Source: an uncultured Aquimarina sp.
Lineage (GTDB): Bacteria; Bacteroidota; Bacteroidia; Flavobacteriales; Flavobacteriaceae
Reading direction: 5' to 3'
Assembly: GCA_947493035.1 (NCBI GenBank)
Contig: CANLOW010000003.1
Span: forward strand, 248,001-312,000
DNA: 64,000 bases
The notes beneath the pieces are model-generated. The model saw only the letters and a program-made list of their open reading frames with translations, did not search any database and was not told where the DNA came from. The translations under genes and the position numbers were made by a program. Every line of letters starts with the position of its first letter. The first letter of the stretch is position 1. This document shows, piece by piece, positions 27,696-36,811 of this stretch.

Positions 27696-29342
27696 TTAGC
27701 TTTCTTCTCTATTTTTATAAATAACAAAAAGTCCTAGTAATAATACAATACTTCCTATTATTGCAATCGTGATTTTTTCTGCATCAGCAAAAAATGTAAG
27801 TATTGAAATAAGCAATCCTATTCCGCTAATTCCTAATCCTATAACACGACCTCCTCTTTTATTTCCTTCACCTGAACTTTCCGATTCTTCATCAGTAGAA
27901 GAATCATTAATCATTTTGTCTGTAACAGGAGCTACAAATCCTTTAAAATAATTTATTAATTCTATAATTATCAGCAATACCATTGGGATTCCTACTCCCA
28001 TTGACATTTCTGTAGTTCTGTCTAATGAAATTCCTAAAATTGATGGAGCTAAAAACTTAAAAAAAGCATTTATCAAAAGAGAAATAACAGTAACTAACAC
28101 CGTAGTCTTCCCCGTTGATCTTTTAGAAAACAACGCCCATAGTGGTGGTAAAAACATGGCTGCTCCAGTCAAAGCTGCAATACTCATAACTACTTCTACT
28201 ATTCCTCCCATTAAAGGAACCAATAATGCTACAAAAATGGTTAATAAACCAAGTATTACTGTAGCTAACCTTCCTACTTTAACAAGTTTTTCGTTAGAAG
28301 AATTAGGAAACAATAGCCTATAAATATCATTTGTTATAACTCCTGCAGATATATTTAAGGTTGTATTTACGGAACTTGAAGTTGCGAATACCATACCCCC
28401 TAACATTAATCCTAACATTCCTACAGGCATTACTTCTTTACACATTAATAAATAAGCGCCTTCATCTGCCAAATTTGTTAAATCGGGATTTAACACTCTA
28501 TAAATCATTGGCGGTAGCATCCAAATTAGCGGACTTATGGTATATAAACCTCCAAAAAGCCATCCTACTTTTTTGGCATCTTTAGGAGTAGCTACACTAG
28601 TATAGCGTTGAACATACGCCCAATTTCCTGCAATAAAAAACAAATTATACAATCCAAATGCTATCAAAAAAGGCACTGAATATTCTTCATTTACTAGATT
28701 AAAAAAGTTTTCTGGAGCCTTTTCTATAAACATATCAATTCCTCCTACCTTTTTAAATGACAGAGGTAATACTATAAACACTGCTGCGGTCAATACTACA
28801 AATTGAAGAACGTCTGTTACAATTACCGCCCAAAGCCCTCCTATAGCAGTATATATTAAGATCAAAACACCTAGTACGATAATGCTTGTGGTAATAGGAA
28901 TACCTGTAGAGACCTCAACAATTTTTGCTACGGGATATAAAAATGCCCCTGTAGTAAATAAGGATACGAATAAAAATAAATAGGTATACACTTTTTGTGT
29001 TTGTAACCCCAAACGTTTCGTAATAAATGAAGCTACTGTAATCTCTTTAGTTTTTTGCCATTTGGGAGCTATAAAAAAGCCAATAATGATTCCTGCTATT
29101 GCCATAGTCCACTGAATAGAAATGGCTACCCAACCACTAGAATAAGCTATAGATCCCCACACAACAAAAGTACCTGCTGAGAAAAAGCTCATAAAGAGAG
29201 ACAATCCACTCATCCACCACGGTAAAGCACCTCCCGCTGCAAAAAATGAACTAACATCTTTTCCCGATTTTGAAAAACTAATTCCGCACACAAAAATGAG
29301 TACAGTAAAAAGTAGAATAACAATAATATCAATAGAATTCAT
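27696..29342 (-). CDS. Sodium:solute symporter (SSS family)
   Basis: An inner-membrane transporter of the SSS/SGLT family, about 548 residues from the ATG at 29342 with 13-14 membrane segments. Recognised parts: SKSGKDVSSFFAAGGALPWW, MSGLSLFMSFFSAGTFVVWG, YTAIGGLWAVIVTDVLQF and GGMVFATSSSVNTTLNISAG. It couples sugar (or similar) uptake to Na+ entry. A longer frame begins at 29495, but its extra residues are not membrane-like and would overlap the divergent regulator; MNSIDIIVILLFTVLIFVCG is the natural start. First gene of the GH operon, probably importing the mono- or disaccharide released by GH117/GH2. Confidence 0.9.
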   Translation of the reverse strand: MNSIDIIVILLFTVLIFVCGISFSKSGKDVSSFFAAGGALPWWMSGLSLFMSFFSAGTFVVWGSIAYSSGWVAISIQWTMAIAGIIIGFFIAPKWQKTKEITVASFITKRLGLQTQKVYTYLFLFVSLFTTGAFLYPVAKIVEVSTGIPITTSIIVLGVLILIYTAIGGLWAVIVTDVLQFVVLTAAVFIVLPLSFKKVGGIDMFIEKAPENFFNLVNEEYSVPFLIAFGLYNLFFIAGNWAYVQRYTSVATPKDAKKVGWLFGGLYTISPLIWMLPPMIYRVLNPDLTNLADEGAYLLMCKEVMPVGMLGLMLGGMVFATSSSVNTTLNISAGVITNDIYRLLFPNSSNEKLVKVGRLATVILGLLTIFVALLVPLMGGIVEVVMSIAALTGAAMFLPPLWALFSKRSTGKTTVLVTVISLLINAFFKFLAPSILGISLDRTTEMSMGVGIPMVLLIIIELINYFKGFVAPVTDKMINDSSTDEESESSGEGNKRGGRVIGLGISGIGLLISILTFFADAEKITIAIIGSIVLLLGLFVIYKNREES

Positions 29343-29409
29343 GTATACATATTTATGACAATTTAATAAGTTTAAAAATGAACTTATATCGTTTTCGTGA
29401 TTAAAGTTA

Positions 29410-29482
29410 CCGGAAACGTTTCTGAAAACGTTATTTTTTTTCGGAAACGTTTTTATTTTTCTAACTTTGAAATCAAAGTTAG
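29410..29482. promoter_or_regulatory. LacI-type operator cluster in the divergent promoter region
   Basis: Three copies of the LacI-family core AAACGTT(T) lie at 29414-29421, 29426-29432 and 29445-29452, two of them in the context CGGAAACGTTT. A further palindrome, ctaactttg (29461-29469) / caaagttag (29474-29482), lies right before the regulator gene. The region separates the minus-strand symporter operon from the plus-strand LacI-type gene, so one regulator can control both. Confidence 0.75.
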
Positions 29483-29493
29483 TTTCCTTTTTC

Positions 29494-30504
29494 ATGAAAT
29501 ATGTTACTATAAAAGATATTGCTAAAGAGTTAAATGTTGCTGTATCTACAGTTTCACGGGCCTTTAATGATAAATATGATATTAAACCCGAAACAAGAGA
29601 GCGTATTCTAAAAAAGGCAAGTGAAATGGGATATCGTCCAAACCCTATTGCAAGAAAACTGGTACAGCAACGTAGCTACAACATAGGCATTATTATTCCT
29701 GAGTTTGAAAATTCTTTCTTTCCACAAGTAATTATGGGAGCACAAGAAATCTTGTACCAACACAACTACCAAGTTCTTATTATGCAGTCTAACGAATCGA
29801 TTGATTTGGAAATTAGAAATGCAAAAACGTTAGTTGATAATATGGTGGACGGACTTATTATTTCTCTATCAGGTGTGGGTAATAATTTACCCTATTATGA
29901 AGAGTTAACGGAAAAGAAAATGCCTCTAGTCTTTTTTAATCGTGTTCCCGAAAATATAGAAGCTTCAAAAGTTGTATTTGATGATTACAAATGGGCTTTT
30001 TTTGCCACTGAACATTTAATTCATCAAGGATTTAAGGATATTCTTTTTATATCTGGTGCTGACGACCTTATTCTTTCAAAAAACAGACGAAGAGGCTATG
30101 ATGACGCGCATAAAAAACATCGAATTCCAACTGGTAAAAAAATTAATTGTGGCTTTTCAATGAAAGATGGTGTTCAAATAGCAGAGAATTTAATTTCCCA
30201 AAATAACATCCCTAAAGCGGTACTTGCGGCTAATGATGCTTGCGCCATTGGAATGATACGTGTTTTTAAAGATTCTGGCTTTAAAATTCCTGAAGATATT
30301 GCTATAGTAGGCTTTTCTGAAACCAAAATGGCAGCTCATATTTCCCCTACATTAACCTCTGTTGAACAACCCACATATGAAATGGGTAAAGCAGCGGCCC
30401 AATTGCTTTTAGAACAGCTTCAAAATAAAGGAATTCATATCCCTCAAACTATTGTATTAAATGGTCGATTGAATGTAAGAGAGTCATCTGTTGTTTTAAG
30501 TTGA
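29494..30504 (+). CDS. LacI-family transcriptional regulator
   Basis: A 336-residue regulator. The N-terminal helix-turn-helix is VTIKDIAKELNVAVSTVSRA (residues 4-23), followed by the hinge helix NPIARKLVQQRSYNIG. The periplasmic-binding-protein-like effector domain begins IGIIIPEFENSFFPQVI and contains GLIISLSG, VLAANDACAIGMIRVFKD and TSVEQPTYEMGKAAAQLLLE. These repressors (or CRE-type activators) release or bind AAACGTTT operators upon sugar binding. The true start is the ATG at 29494, since MKYVTIKDIA is the canonical beginning; the frame upstream is not homologous. Divergent from the GH operon, which it very likely controls. Confidence 0.95.
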   Translation: MKYVTIKDIAKELNVAVSTVSRAFNDKYDIKPETRERILKKASEMGYRPNPIARKLVQQRSYNIGIIIPEFENSFFPQVIMGAQEILYQHNYQVLIMQSNESIDLEIRNAKTLVDNMVDGLIISLSGVGNNLPYYEELTEKKMPLVFFNRVPENIEASKVVFDDYKWAFFATEHLIHQGFKDILFISGADDLILSKNRRRGYDDAHKKHRIPTGKKINCGFSMKDGVQIAENLISQNNIPKAVLAANDACAIGMIRVFKDSGFKIPEDIAIVGFSETKMAAHISPTLTSVEQPTYEMGKAAAQLLLEQLQNKGIHIPQTIVLNGRLNVRESSVVLS

Positions 30505-31130
30505 TTAACTTACATCGTATTAAACGAAGATTTACTTTGATTTCCTACTTTTAATTAATTTTGATTAATCTATATTAACTAAATTATATGCATAATTTTT
30601 ACTAGTCCCCAAGAATAATACTTGATCCCTAAACCCCTATAAACACAAGATTATATAAAACAAAAAATCCCCACTAACTAAACAGTGAGGATTTAAAGTG
30701 AACCAAACGAGACAAAGTTCGAACTTTTTGAAAAAAGATATTGAACTAATCCTTTCTAAATCAATGCTGATTTAAAGTCTTAAAAGAACACAAACCAACA
30801 CTGTGCCTATAGTTAATAATATTAATCAGAGTCACACCCTTGACCACAATAGAATAATCAATTCTCCAAGGCTTACATTTAAACTGTAAACAGAATCTAG
30901 GTTTTATATTACAAGAATTCAAACATATACCATCATAAATCATTGAATTACATCTAAAAATAGTTGTTGTAAAATATTCCACATATCAGAGTTCGGTTAA
31001 TTCTTCATGCTAACGAAGTTCAAAAATTAACTTAAATGTTCATGAAAATCAATAAATTCCACAAAACATAATTAACTGAATATCAATAACTAAATTTGAT
31101 ATTTGTAGAGATTAAAAATTTATTAAGAAC
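30505..31130. other. Gene-poor DNA containing repeat copy B
   Basis: No credible gene is seen. A 73-codon minus-strand frame at 30761-30982 lacks any recognised feature and is not called. Repeat copy B (30657-30743) is the only structured element. The low coding content and the neighbouring pseudogenes suggest a zone of insertion and decay. Confidence 0.5.
30657..30743 (-). repeat. Repeat copy B (direct repeat of 20844-20931)
   Basis: Same orientation and element order as copy A: on the minus strand AAGTTCGAACTT, a 12-bp palindrome, then GGTTCACTTTAAATC, then hairpin agtgagg/ccccact (one mismatch or GU pair) and a T6 run. Together the copies bracket the LacI-regulated GH operon (about 9.8 kb between them). 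Confidence 0.7.
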
Positions 31131-31413
31131 ATAAAATTTATTTTTCACATCATATTGATTGCTTTACTAATTTCTTCTTGTAATGATGACAAAAATATAA
31201 TTCAAACGACAGCAATGATTCCATTACGCCTTTTGGGATAAGGAATGATGTGTCATTCGCTAACTACGAAGATGTAGCAGTAAACATGGCTCCCTATAAT
31301 ACATCAGAGTATCTTGATTTAGCCCCGTAGTAAACTTTTCATATAGTTTGGACGGAAGTGATAAATATGAATTTGTAGCTACGGGAGTTTTAGTTGCACT
31401 TACAGTGTCCTAA
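31131..31413 (+). pseudogene. Decayed small lipoprotein gene
   Basis: Start ATG is now ATA (31131), followed by a clear lipoprotein signal, KFIFHIILIALLISSCNDD. An in-frame stop comes after about 35 codons. The next frame continues with NDVSFANYEDVAVNMAPYN and ends in a stop, and a further piece reads NFSYSLDGSDKYEFVATGVL before the final stop at 31411-31413. At least two frame or stop lesions plus the lost start show that it is dead. Family not recognised. Confidence 0.6.
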
Positions 31414-31552
31414 CACAAGAAAGTTCGACTTTTTGAAGCAGGCTCGCTTTGAGTCCAAAAAAAAAAACTTGAATCGTAATAATAATAGGTTTTTTAGTTT
31501 TCTTATAAATTATAAAGGCTATCAATAACCCTGTATCCTATTTTACTTGGTA

Positions 31553-31912
31553 TTAAAATAACGATTTGATATCATCGGGAATAGGAATACATTTTAGTGG
31601 AGGTACATTTGCTCCACCCGTATTACCAATAGGAACATAATTAATAAACGATTTCCAGCCACCAATAGCTAATCGTAATAACTGACCTAATACCTCTTTG
31701 GTATTCTTTTGCGTTAAACCAAGCTTAAGCATTAGCCAATGGGAGTAGGTATGTTCTATGGGGAAAGATTGTCCTATAATATGACTCCTTTCCAAGTGAC
31801 GCCATGCCTTACGATATTGCTTATTATCTAAATATAAGCGGTAATACTTTAATTCTTTGTTGTATGCGGTTTTAAGATGTTTGGGTATTTTTATATTGAA
31901 CCTCATATTCAT
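31553..31912 (-). CDS. DUF3703 family protein
   Basis: A 119-residue soluble protein, with KAWRHLERSHIIGQSF, HTYSHWLMLKLGL and the C-terminal IGNTGGANVPPLKCIPIPDD typical of DUF3703. Members are found in metal-resistance loci of many bacteria, but their role is unknown. It follows the Fur-family gene in the same direction, with a Fur-type palindrome (31944-31958) 32 bases before its start, so metal-responsive control is likely. Start choice: MNMRFNIKIP or the second Met two codons on. Confidence 0.8.
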   Translation of the reverse strand: MNMRFNIKIPKHLKTAYNKELKYYRLYLDNKQYRKAWRHLERSHIIGQSFPIEHTYSHWLMLKLGLTQKNTKEVLGQLLRLAIGGWKSFINYVPIGNTGGANVPPLKCIPIPDDIKSLF

Positions 31913-31943
31913 TAGTTTTAGATAAAAATAGTTTCATATGGTG

Positions 31944-31958
31944 TGCAATGGAAGTGCA
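31944..31958. promoter_or_regulatory. Candidate Fur-family operator before DUF3703 gene
   Basis: TGCAATGGAAGTGCA: two TGCA half-sites separated by 7 bases. It is nearly identical to the site at 34962-34976 before the DUF6660-like gene (TGCAATGG-NN-GTGCA). Both lie 25-32 bases upstream of a minus-strand start codon. Confidence 0.5.
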
Positions 31959-31959
31959 T

Positions 31960-32376
31960 TTATTTACCACTACACTTATCGCAAATACCTTTTACAACTA
32001 AATTTACATTTTCTGAAATAAAACCATCAGGGACTTTTATTTGAGGGATTTTATGTTCTGTTAAGCAAATAGTTTCATAGCAATTATTACAATGAAAATG
32101 CAAATGCAAATCATTTTTTATATCGCAGCTACACCCTTTTTCACAAAGTGCATATTTAGTAATTCCTGTACCATCATCAATTTGATGCACAATATCATTT
32201 TCTTCAAAGGTTTTTATTGTTCTGTATAATGTTGTTCTATCTGCTTTTTCAAAAGCATTTTCAATATCACTTAAGGTTACTGCTATTTGTTTTTCTGCGA
32301 GAAATTTATAGATCAATAATCGCATTGCTGTAACACGAATACCTTTTGACTCTAATAGTTGTTCTATTGTTTCCAT
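31960..32376 (-). CDS. Fur-family metal-responsive repressor
   Basis: A 138-residue Fur/Zur-type regulator: N-terminal winged helix (TAMRLLIYKFLAEKQIAVTL, KADRTTLYRTIKTFEENDIV), then the metal-binding dimerisation domain (LHLHFHCNNCYETICL) with the structural zinc site CNNC and a second pair CDKC near the C-terminus. An extra CEKGCSCD cluster is present between the domains. The metal (Zn, Fe or Cu-like stress) cannot be told by eye. It lies 2 bases after the TonB-receptor stop, so it is last in the DUF6660-like/TonB/Fur operon and probably represses it. Confidence 0.92.
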   Translation of the reverse strand: METIEQLLESKGIRVTAMRLLIYKFLAEKQIAVTLSDIENAFEKADRTTLYRTIKTFEENDIVHQIDDGTGITKYALCEKGCSCDIKNDLHLHFHCNNCYETICLTEHKIPQIKVPDGFISENVNLVVKGICDKCSGK

Positions 32377-32378
32377 AA

Positions 32379-34565
32379 TTAATCGTGGTCTTCGTTACCA
32401 AAAGGTTTTATGATGCAACCTACACTAAAGACAAAACCGTCTGTAGGTGCATAAATTTCTGGAAAAACTGGATTTTCATGAGGAGGTAATACTAAAGGTG
32501 AAAATCGACTTTGTCTTCTATCTGTAAAGTTCTCAAAATTCATAAATACACTAGCTAACTTAAAATTACGCATTAACAGTAAACCCATAGTAATGAAATC
32601 TGTAGTTTCTGCACCGTTTGATAAAAATTGTTTTCCAGTATAATAGGTTTCGTAACCTATTCGCCACTTTTTAGACTCGTACATCAGGACACTGCCTGCG
32701 TTATGCTTTGCTGTTAATGGTTTTTGAGGGTTACCAACTAAGTAGTTTAATTTAGTGTCAATTAAGGCGTAATTTAAAAACCATCTAAAGTCTTTATAGG
32801 AGAATTTGATATTTGTTTCAGCTCCTTTACTAAAAATTTCATCAGTAGCATTGTCAAATTGAAATAAGCCGTTATCTGTTGTGTTTAAAAGTAGCGCATC
32901 ATTTATTGCGGTTCCATAAAATAATTGGTTAATAGAAAGACCTATCTCATCAGTTAACCTTGTTTTGTAATTTACATCAAAATTAACTCCGTATGAACGT
33001 TCTGCATCTACAGTTGATTTATTTATTGCAAGTACGTTTTCAAAGTTGATATACTCAGCTTCTTCTGTGAAAATATCTGGAATCTTATAGCCCAAACCAC
33101 CACCAATTCTGCTTGAAAAGCCACTATTGTTTTTATAGAGTAGTGAAATTCTTGGAAGTGGAAAGAAACCGAAATCAGTATTGTAATCTATCCTTAATCC
33201 TGTTTCTAAAATCCAATTTTCGGATATGTCGTAGATATTATTTGTAAACCCTCCAAAGGTTATATCTTTTTGATCTCGCTGTAATGGAGCATTATCATTT
33301 TCATCAAAGTTTGAGGTGTATAGATTAGCACCAATTATCCAATCAGTTTTTTTTGATGCTTTGTTATATGTGATTTCAGTAAAAGTATTTGTTTGTTGAC
33401 CATTAAAATTGAAATCAGGAATAGTTAAGTCCCTATCGAAAAAAGAGATACTATTTTTTAACTCTAATGAACTGAATGAATCCAATTTTGTTTGATATAC
33501 AAATTGACTACTTAATCGCTTAGAATTATTTTCTTCTGTATATTGATGAATACCATTTTCACCACTTTCAATTTTAATAATGTCTCCACCAACTCGATCA
33601 TCATAGGTACCATTTAATCCGAACCAAACTGTTGTTTTCTCTGATGGATAATAAAATAGTTTAGGGTTGAACGAAATTGATCTTGTTTTAGGTAAATTAC
33701 TAAATTCATCATCTTCTGGGTCGTATGCTTTTTGGTAATGACCAGAACCGTAAAGTGAAAAACCAAATTTTTCATTCCGTTTACTATAAAAAATATTAGC
33801 TGTGCTTCCTCTTGCTTGGGTTTGTGTAAGCATAATATCTAAAGCAGGTTCTTCATCTGGTGTTTTAGAAATCATATTCACTAAACCAGCGATTGCACCG
33901 CCTCCATATAAAGTAGATGAACTTCCTTTGATAATTTCAAACTGTTTGAGGTCTAAAGGAGGAATTTGCAATATACTTAACCCACTTGAAAATCCGCTAT
34001 AAAGGGGGAAACCATCTCTTAAAAGTTGTGTATAACGCCCGTCAAGACCCTGAATTCTAATGTTTGTACTCCCGCTACTTAATGAGGTTTGCTGCATTTG
34101 TATTCCTGTACTTTCACGTAGTACCATAGAAATATTTGTAGGATTCATAATAGCTTTCTCCCCTAATTCTTCTGAACCTATAAATTCAATACGTGTGGGT
34201 GTTTTTTTTATTGTTCTTGTGCTGCGGGTAGATTTAATGATAATTTCTTCTAATGTACTATCGCTTTCTTCTAGTCTAAAAATTAACTCTTTTTCACTTG
34301 GAATTTGAATTACCTCTTCAAAAGTTTTAAAACCCAGAAAAGAAACCGTTATTTGATACTGCCCATAAGGTATATCTGAAAATTTAGTAATGCCGTCAAA
34401 GTTGGTTATAGCTCCTTTATCTAATGACTGAAAATAAACTGTAGCTCCCATTAAAGGTTCGCTTTCTGTCTTTGTAATAACTTTTATTTGTACATCTGAT
34501 ATTTGTGCCTGTAGTGATAGGCAAAATATCAGCATGAGCATAGCGCTCAATAAGTATTTATTCAT
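32379..34565 (-). CDS. TonB-dependent outer-membrane receptor (metal locus)
   Basis: A 728-residue receptor. Signal peptide 1-20; carboxypeptidase-like regulatory domain about 22-100 (GATVYFQSLDKGAITNFDG); plug domain about 115-230 (STNIRIQGLDGRYTQLLRDG, GSSSTLYGGGAIAGLVN); then a C-terminal 22-strand barrel. It imports a ligand across the outer membrane with energy from TonB/ExbBD. Linked to a Fur-type repressor and a Cys-rich small protein, so a metal or metallophore is the likely ligand; no SusD partner is present, which argues against polysaccharide uptake. Confidence 0.92.
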   Translation of the reverse strand: MNKYLLSAMLMLIFCLSLQAQISDVQIKVITKTESEPLMGATVYFQSLDKGAITNFDGITKFSDIPYGQYQITVSFLGFKTFEEVIQIPSEKELIFRLEESDSTLEEIIIKSTRSTRTIKKTPTRIEFIGSEELGEKAIMNPTNISMVLRESTGIQMQQTSLSSGSTNIRIQGLDGRYTQLLRDGFPLYSGFSSGLSILQIPPLDLKQFEIIKGSSSTLYGGGAIAGLVNMISKTPDEEPALDIMLTQTQARGSTANIFYSKRNEKFGFSLYGSGHYQKAYDPEDDEFSNLPKTRSISFNPKLFYYPSEKTTVWFGLNGTYDDRVGGDIIKIESGENGIHQYTEENNSKRLSSQFVYQTKLDSFSSLELKNSISFFDRDLTIPDFNFNGQQTNTFTEITYNKASKKTDWIIGANLYTSNFDENDNAPLQRDQKDITFGGFTNNIYDISENWILETGLRIDYNTDFGFFPLPRISLLYKNNSGFSSRIGGGLGYKIPDIFTEEAEYINFENVLAINKSTVDAERSYGVNFDVNYKTRLTDEIGLSINQLFYGTAINDALLLNTTDNGLFQFDNATDEIFSKGAETNIKFSYKDFRWFLNYALIDTKLNYLVGNPQKPLTAKHNAGSVLMYESKKWRIGYETYYTGKQFLSNGAETTDFITMGLLLMRNFKLASVFMNFENFTDRRQSRFSPLVLPPHENPVFPEIYAPTDGFVFSVGCIIKPFGNEDHD

Positions 34566-34615
34566 TGAAATATAATTGTGATTAACTAATAAAGATTTAA
34601 AAAAATCGCCTTGTT

Positions 34616-34936
34616 TTAGCTAATTACCTTTGGCGGTTGCCAAATATTAGATTGAAAGTTAAAATTGTAAATAGTCTGATATGTGTTTACTATGTCTTTA
34701 GTAATTTTAGTGTAAACTATTGTAAGTTCAAAAGAAACTAATGGTGTACAAGTAATTGACATACCGCAACAATTACAAATACAAGTTATAGGGCAAGAAT
34801 CATCACTATCTTCTCGGTGATTATGTTCAATATCTGATACCCGATCATGCAGGTCTTCTAAATTTTGACCATCTGAACATGGTTTTGCTGTTAAAGCAAA
34901 AATTATAAAAGCTAGTATAGTGCTTAAAAATCTCAT
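34616..34936 (-). CDS. Small Cys/His-rich exported protein (DUF6660-like)
   Basis: A 106-residue protein with a signal peptide (MRFLSTILAFIIFALTAKPC), an acidic HDRVSDIEHNHRED stretch, and a Cys-rich run CPITCICNCCGMSITC (about 48-63) that could bind Cu or Zn. It resembles the DUF6660 proteins that precede TonB receptors in flavobacterial metal loci. First gene of the operon with the receptor and Fur regulator, and preceded by the TGCA palindrome at 34962-34976. Confidence 0.75.
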   Translation of the reverse strand: MRFLSTILAFIIFALTAKPCSDGQNLEDLHDRVSDIEHNHREDSDDSCPITCICNCCGMSITCTPLVSFELTIVYTKITKDIVNTYQTIYNFNFQSNIWQPPKVIS

Positions 34937-34961
34937 TAACTCAAAGATATTGATTTATTCA

Positions 34962-34976
34962 TGCAATGGTTGTGCA
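34962..34976. promoter_or_regulatory. Candidate Fur-family operator before DUF6660-like gene
   Basis: TGCAATGGTTGTGCA, flanked by A and T to give ATGCA-N7-TGCAT. It is located 25 bases before the start at 34936 and matches the site at 31944-31958 in 13 of 15 positions. Confidence 0.55.
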
Positions 34977-35216
34977 TTATTAGATGTGGAATTGGGTTTA
35001 TTTATAGGATCTCCACCTTATGACATTAGGTCGAATCAAAATCCAGTATTTTACAGGTATTCCACAGACTATCAATCCCTTTATTAGCTCAAAACATTTT
35101 GGTTTTGGTAATTTTTATCGAAAATCAGACAACTATATTTTAAAGTTTAACTTTTATTGAAATGGAAACATTTACTTCTTTTAACGTTATTCGATTCGAA
35201 CTCACGTTTTAACTAA

Positions 35217-36508
35217 ATGGCTAATAACGGATATAATACTTACCATACTTATGTAAAAACTTCTTATGCTTTAGGAATTTAAGAACAGGTATTACCGCTA
35301 GAATTCATCAATTCTGAACCTCAATCTACATCGAAAGGTTGGGAAGATAAAAAACCAGAAGACTATGTTGGTTGCGAATTTGCTGCTCAAGTGGAAGCTG
35401 ATCTTAATAAAGTAAAACGTTACTAGACGAACGATTAAGACAAATGAGCAATGCTTTCTTTGCTTTTGCTCGATTATATCTTACTATTTTAGAATTCATA
35501 GACAAAGACAATTTCAAAAAAATCATATTACAGAATCGTGAAACCGTAATCGATCTCGTTTAGAACCTCCCGATTGATTTTGATAAAGACATCATTTGTA
35601 AATTACTACAAGTTTCTCCTCATCAATTTAAGATTTGGAAGAACAATCGCCTTTACGCTTGTTTTAAATCATTAGTGGGATATTATACTAAACGATTCCC
35701 AAATCAAATTTCTCAGAGAGAAATCAATACTTTAAAAAGTATGATGTCTCGTAAAGCATTTGAATCTTGGAGTATTGCTTCAATATGGGGATTTAGTTTT
35801 AAGAAAAACTTCATATCGATGTCTCGCTCTTCTTTTTATAGATACTGTCTTAAACTGGGTATTTCTCCTAAACGGAAGAAATTCAAGAAAAAGCGTAAAA
35901 GAATCTGTAAAAGCCTCTCAGCCAAATGAAATTGGCATATGGATATTACCGAGTTTAAAACTATAAACAACAAGGTTTTCTACATCCATTCTGTACTAGA
36001 TAATTTTTCAAGAAAGATTGTCGGCTATACTATCGAGCGAACTAAAAAGGCTAGATGTAGAATATAAAGCCTTAGACAAGACATACAAAATGAATTCGAA
36101 GTAGATTTTACTACTGATAAAAATCGACCCGATCTTGATCTTATTACTGATGGAGGAACAGAAAATAACAATATCCATGTTAGAAATTTTATCCAAAATT
36201 CTCATGTGAATATCCATAAGAAAATTGCACTCAAAGAAGTACATTTTTCAAACTCTATAATCGAAGGGAATTTTAAAATGCTTAAAAAGTTTCTTCGCAG
36301 TAGAGGAGAAATTCATTCTTCCAAAACTCAGAAAGCAGTAAATGACTTCGTAAGAATTCACAATGAAAAGAAACCTACTTATCAGCATCAAATTCATACT
36401 CCTAACGAAGTACATCAAAACCCAGAACTCGCTAATGTAAAACCTGTTTTACAAAAAGTAAATCAAGAAAGACTGATAGCCAATCGTGCGTCTTGTTGTA
36501 AGGTTTAA
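35217..36508 (+). pseudogene. Decayed integrase-core (DDE) transposase
   Basis: Fragments in all three plus frames add up to a transposase of about 420 residues. The start region is at 35217. Helix-turn-helix pieces (NQISQREINTLKSMMSRKAF, SRSSFYRYCLKLGI) are followed after a stop by the rve core: WHMDITEFK (first Asp), VLDNFSRKIVGYTI, LITDGGTENN (second Asp), and NSIIEGNFKMLKKFL (Glu). The end, LIANRASCCKV, is at about 36508. At least five internal stops or shifts. The family looks like the IS3/IS481-type integrase group. Terminal repeats were not found. Confidence 0.8.
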
Positions 36509-36811
36509 AGAACAAAACAGCGTAATTCTCTTCTTTTTTCTTTTTATTCAATTTCAATATCTCAATGAACGTTTATTTCATCTAAAATGATGAACGAATA
36601 TATTGTAAATTTCATTTTTTAGAGACCTTGAGAAAAATAATCCTTTATAAAGGTTGCTGACGAATTTCCGTTATAACTGATAACAAACAACTTATACTCT
36701 AAGCCCCTTGTTTTCAATAGCTAACCAATAATAAGCTGTTTAACCCTATTTTCTTTCTCATCACTATGTCCATGAGATGGAGCCCTTGAATAGACGCTAT
36801 AAATAAGACTA
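36509..36811. other. Intergenic DNA without recognised content
   Basis: About 300 bases between the dead transposase and the PAP2 gene. No frame, hairpin or repeat of note was found. It may include the unrecognised right end of the transposon. Confidence 0.4.

Noticed and set aside
29343..29495. Longer N-terminus for the symporter
   Set aside because: It would cross the operator region and overlap the divergent regulator; the canonical symporter start is the ATG at 29342.
30761..30982. 73-residue minus-strand frame
   Set aside because: Cys/Ile-rich with no recognisable family, no context and poor start; lies in decayed DNA next to a repeat. Treated as a chance frame.
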